Made by a program: the position numbers and the translations under genes. From Rhizobium gallicum bv. gallicum R602sp (GTDB taxonomy: Bacteria; Pseudomonadota; Alphaproteobacteria; Rhizobiales; Rhizobiaceae): a stretch of 64,000 nucleotides of DNA. Shown here in pieces: positions 62,917 to 64,000 of this stretch. The stretch is from positions 2,485,501 through 2,549,500 of the forward strand of contig NZ_CP006877.1 in NCBI RefSeq assembly GCF_000816845.1. The letters run 5' to 3'. The notes beneath the pieces are model-generated. The model made no database searches. It saw only the letters and a list, made by a program, of their open reading frames with translations, and was not told the DNA's origin. Every line of letters starts with the position of its first letter. The first letter of the stretch is position 1.

Positions 62917-63528
62917 TCAGAAATTGAACCGCACGCCGACGACATTTGCACTGGAGCCGCCGTGCATGTCGCCGAGCGTCCCCCAGGCTCCGGACCGGTG
63001 ATGTATCCGCCAGAAGAAATCGACGTCGGGCATGGCGTTGAAGGAAAGGTTCAACTCGGGGCCGAGATAGAACAGCGTTCTGGCGTCCCCGTTACCCTCC
63101 AGCTCGTTCTTGCGCTCCCGTCCCTCCTGGGTATGCGTGACATGGCTGATGCCAAACGTAAAGGCTGGTGAGATACGGACGGTATCACCAATCTCGAAAC
63201 CGTCATAGCGACCGACGACGCCGCCCCAGAATTCCGCATTCGGATGCCCGCCGTATCTCCCGGCGAGCCCCGCTTCCAGTCCGAACCTAAAGGAGCCCAT
63301 CCTAGCCGGGAAGTACTGGTAGCCGAGGCCGAAGATCGGGAGGTCTTCGTATGTGACGCCGAAAGGATTGGATGCCTGGAGGATGTCGGCGTCGACCATC
63401 GTGCCACCGAAGGCGAATACCGACTGATTGATGTCGCGGTTCTGCGCCTGCGCGTCGGTTGTTCCCAAGAACGGCATAGTGGCAGCGCCGAGCAGCAGAG
63501 CAAGCGGGATGGCGTTTGAAGGCTTCAT
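62917..63528 (-). CDS. Outer-membrane beta-barrel, acyloxyacyl hydrolase (PagL-like lipid A deacylase)
   Basis: A 203-residue exported protein with a signal peptide ending near DAQA (about residues 25-28). It has alternating beta strands and the C-terminal sequence DFFWRIHHRSGAWGTLGDMHGGSSANVVGVRFNF. The HHRSG motif corresponds to the catalytic His-Ser of PagL, and the terminal Phe is the usual outer-membrane barrel signal. PagL removes the 3-O-linked acyl chain of lipid A. The ATG at 63528 gives the cleanest signal peptide, and an ATG eight codons upstream (63552) is equally possible. It lies on the eroded island beside the tRNA, with a LacI-like palindrome 210 bases upstream. Confidence 0.78.
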   Translation of the reverse strand: MKPSNAIPLALLLGAATMPFLGTTDAQAQNRDINQSVFAFGGTMVDADILQASNPFGVTYEDLPIFGLGYQYFPARMGSFRFGLEAGLAGRYGGHPNAEFWGGVVGRYDGFEIGDTVRISPAFTFGISHVTHTQEGRERKNELEGNGDARTLFYLGPELNLSFNAMPDVDFFWRIHHRSGAWGTLGDMHGGSSANVVGVRFNF

Positions 63529-63737
63529 ATCGGATCTTTTCCTGGACTTCATGTTTTCTCTAGGGCGCGCATCCACCGAGAGCTCTGGAACGGCTCCTGA
63601 CTGGGCGGAAGACACCTTCCGCTAGCCCGTGCATGCGGCCCCGCAGTATCGTCAACGGGGTCCTTCGGGGGATCTCGGAATTTTACCATCGACGTGCTCA
63701 CGCCATTTTGCCATTCCCAGTCTAGAAAATGTTCCAT

Positions 63738-63755
63738 TTTGCAACGCGTTGCAAA
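63738..63755. promoter_or_regulatory. LacI-type operator-like palindrome
   Basis: TTTGCAACGCGTTGCAAA is a perfect 18-bp inverted repeat with a central CG, the form typical of LacI/GalR-family operators. It is 210 bases upstream of the PagL-like start. No LacI-family gene is in the window. The flanking stretch 63616-64000 holds no gene I can support. Confidence 0.6.
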
Positions 63756-64000
63756 TCCCGTTTGAATGGCTGGAAGAACGACGTTTCAGAACTGCTTCTC
63801 ATCGGGCCCCGTTGGCCAGGCAACGGAGGATGAAAGCCCGGCCACGAAAGTCGATTGACTGCCGGTGCGGCATGCTCTGCCGCCTGGCTTCAGCAGACAT
63901 GCCAGCGATCGTCGGCGGAGAGGCCCGGTCGCTTTTGCCGCCCTTGAAGTACGTCATCGCCGGCGACCGCGCACATGCACACCGACAAGGCAATGGCCTT

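Noticed and set aside
63799..63993. A 64-codon minus-strand frame near the right edge
   Set aside because: No family, no ribosome binding site and no similarity that I recognise. It may be part of the eroded island, but I cannot support a gene.
1..64000. CRISPR arrays, restriction-modification, retrons, complete prophage or known anti-phage systems
   Set aside because: No regularly spaced repeats and no protein of these families was seen. The only mobile remnants are the integrase, the transposase scrap and the dead antitoxin gene.

Overview
The window is about 60 percent GC and reads as chromosomal DNA from a member of the Rhizobiaceae (Rhizobium/Agrobacterium group). The evidence is the dcw cluster (mraZ-rsmH-ftsL-ftsI), a class A RNase P RNA, the betaine-lipid pair btaA-btaB, a PPi-dependent phosphofructokinase, a fused ArsR-methyltransferase regulator next to metF, many ABC importers, and three degenerate copies of a RIME-like rhizobial intergenic repeat. 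Genus and species are not fixed by anything I can see.

Layout. 0-2.2 kb: the head of the division and cell wall (dcw) operon on the minus strand, with a four-repeat MraZ operator. 2.4-2.8 kb: rnpB. 2.8-15.5 kb: an envelope-rich stretch with three lytic transglycosylases, an AmpD-like amidase, a GH25 lysozyme lipoprotein, a serine hydrolase and a TerB-DnaJ protein, interspersed with pfp, a LysE exporter and btaAB. 15.5-18 kb: an unannotated 25-codon membrane peptide gene, then metF and sahR. 18-20.4 kb: ettA and a decayed methyltransferase gene. 20.4-29.5 kb: RNase T2, a lipase-like hydrolase, an EamA permease, a CoA-transferase coupled to a ThDP enzyme, RidA, a DUF442 protein, an aldose-epimerase-like protein and an L,D-transpeptidase. 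29.6-30.4 kb: an orphan ParA.

30.6-43.9 kb is a catabolic region. An RpiR regulator is divergent from a co-directional set of N-formylglutamate amidohydrolase-like protein, APC permease, PuuA-like gamma-glutamyl ligase, aldehyde dehydrogenase and iron alcohol dehydrogenase. On the other side lie an ABC importer and an M20 peptidase broken by one in-frame amber codon. The set looks like a gamma-glutamylation route for an amino alcohol. 44-45.8 kb: an MFS symporter and a NIPSNAP protein. 45.9-53.4 kb: a sugar or amino-sugar ABC importer with an oxidoreductase, a BadF-type kinase and a GntR regulator around an AT-rich divergent promoter. 53.4-53.7 kb: a decayed Phd antitoxin that still has its palindrome. 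53.9-57.6 kb: metH, under the same palindrome as sahR-metF. 57.8-61.7 kb: an AGE-family epimerase and small envelope or unknown proteins.

61.9 kb to the end: a CAU-anticodon tRNA gene followed directly by a broken tyrosine recombinase whose catalytic Tyr appears to be Phe, then a transposase scrap and a PagL-like outer-membrane protein with a LacI-like palindrome upstream. This is the eroded edge of an integrated element that continues beyond the window. I saw no CRISPR array, complete prophage, intact insertion sequence or recognisable anti-phage system. The most novel candidates are the gamma-glutamyl amino-alcohol locus, the small membrane peptide and the CoA-transferase/ThDP pair.
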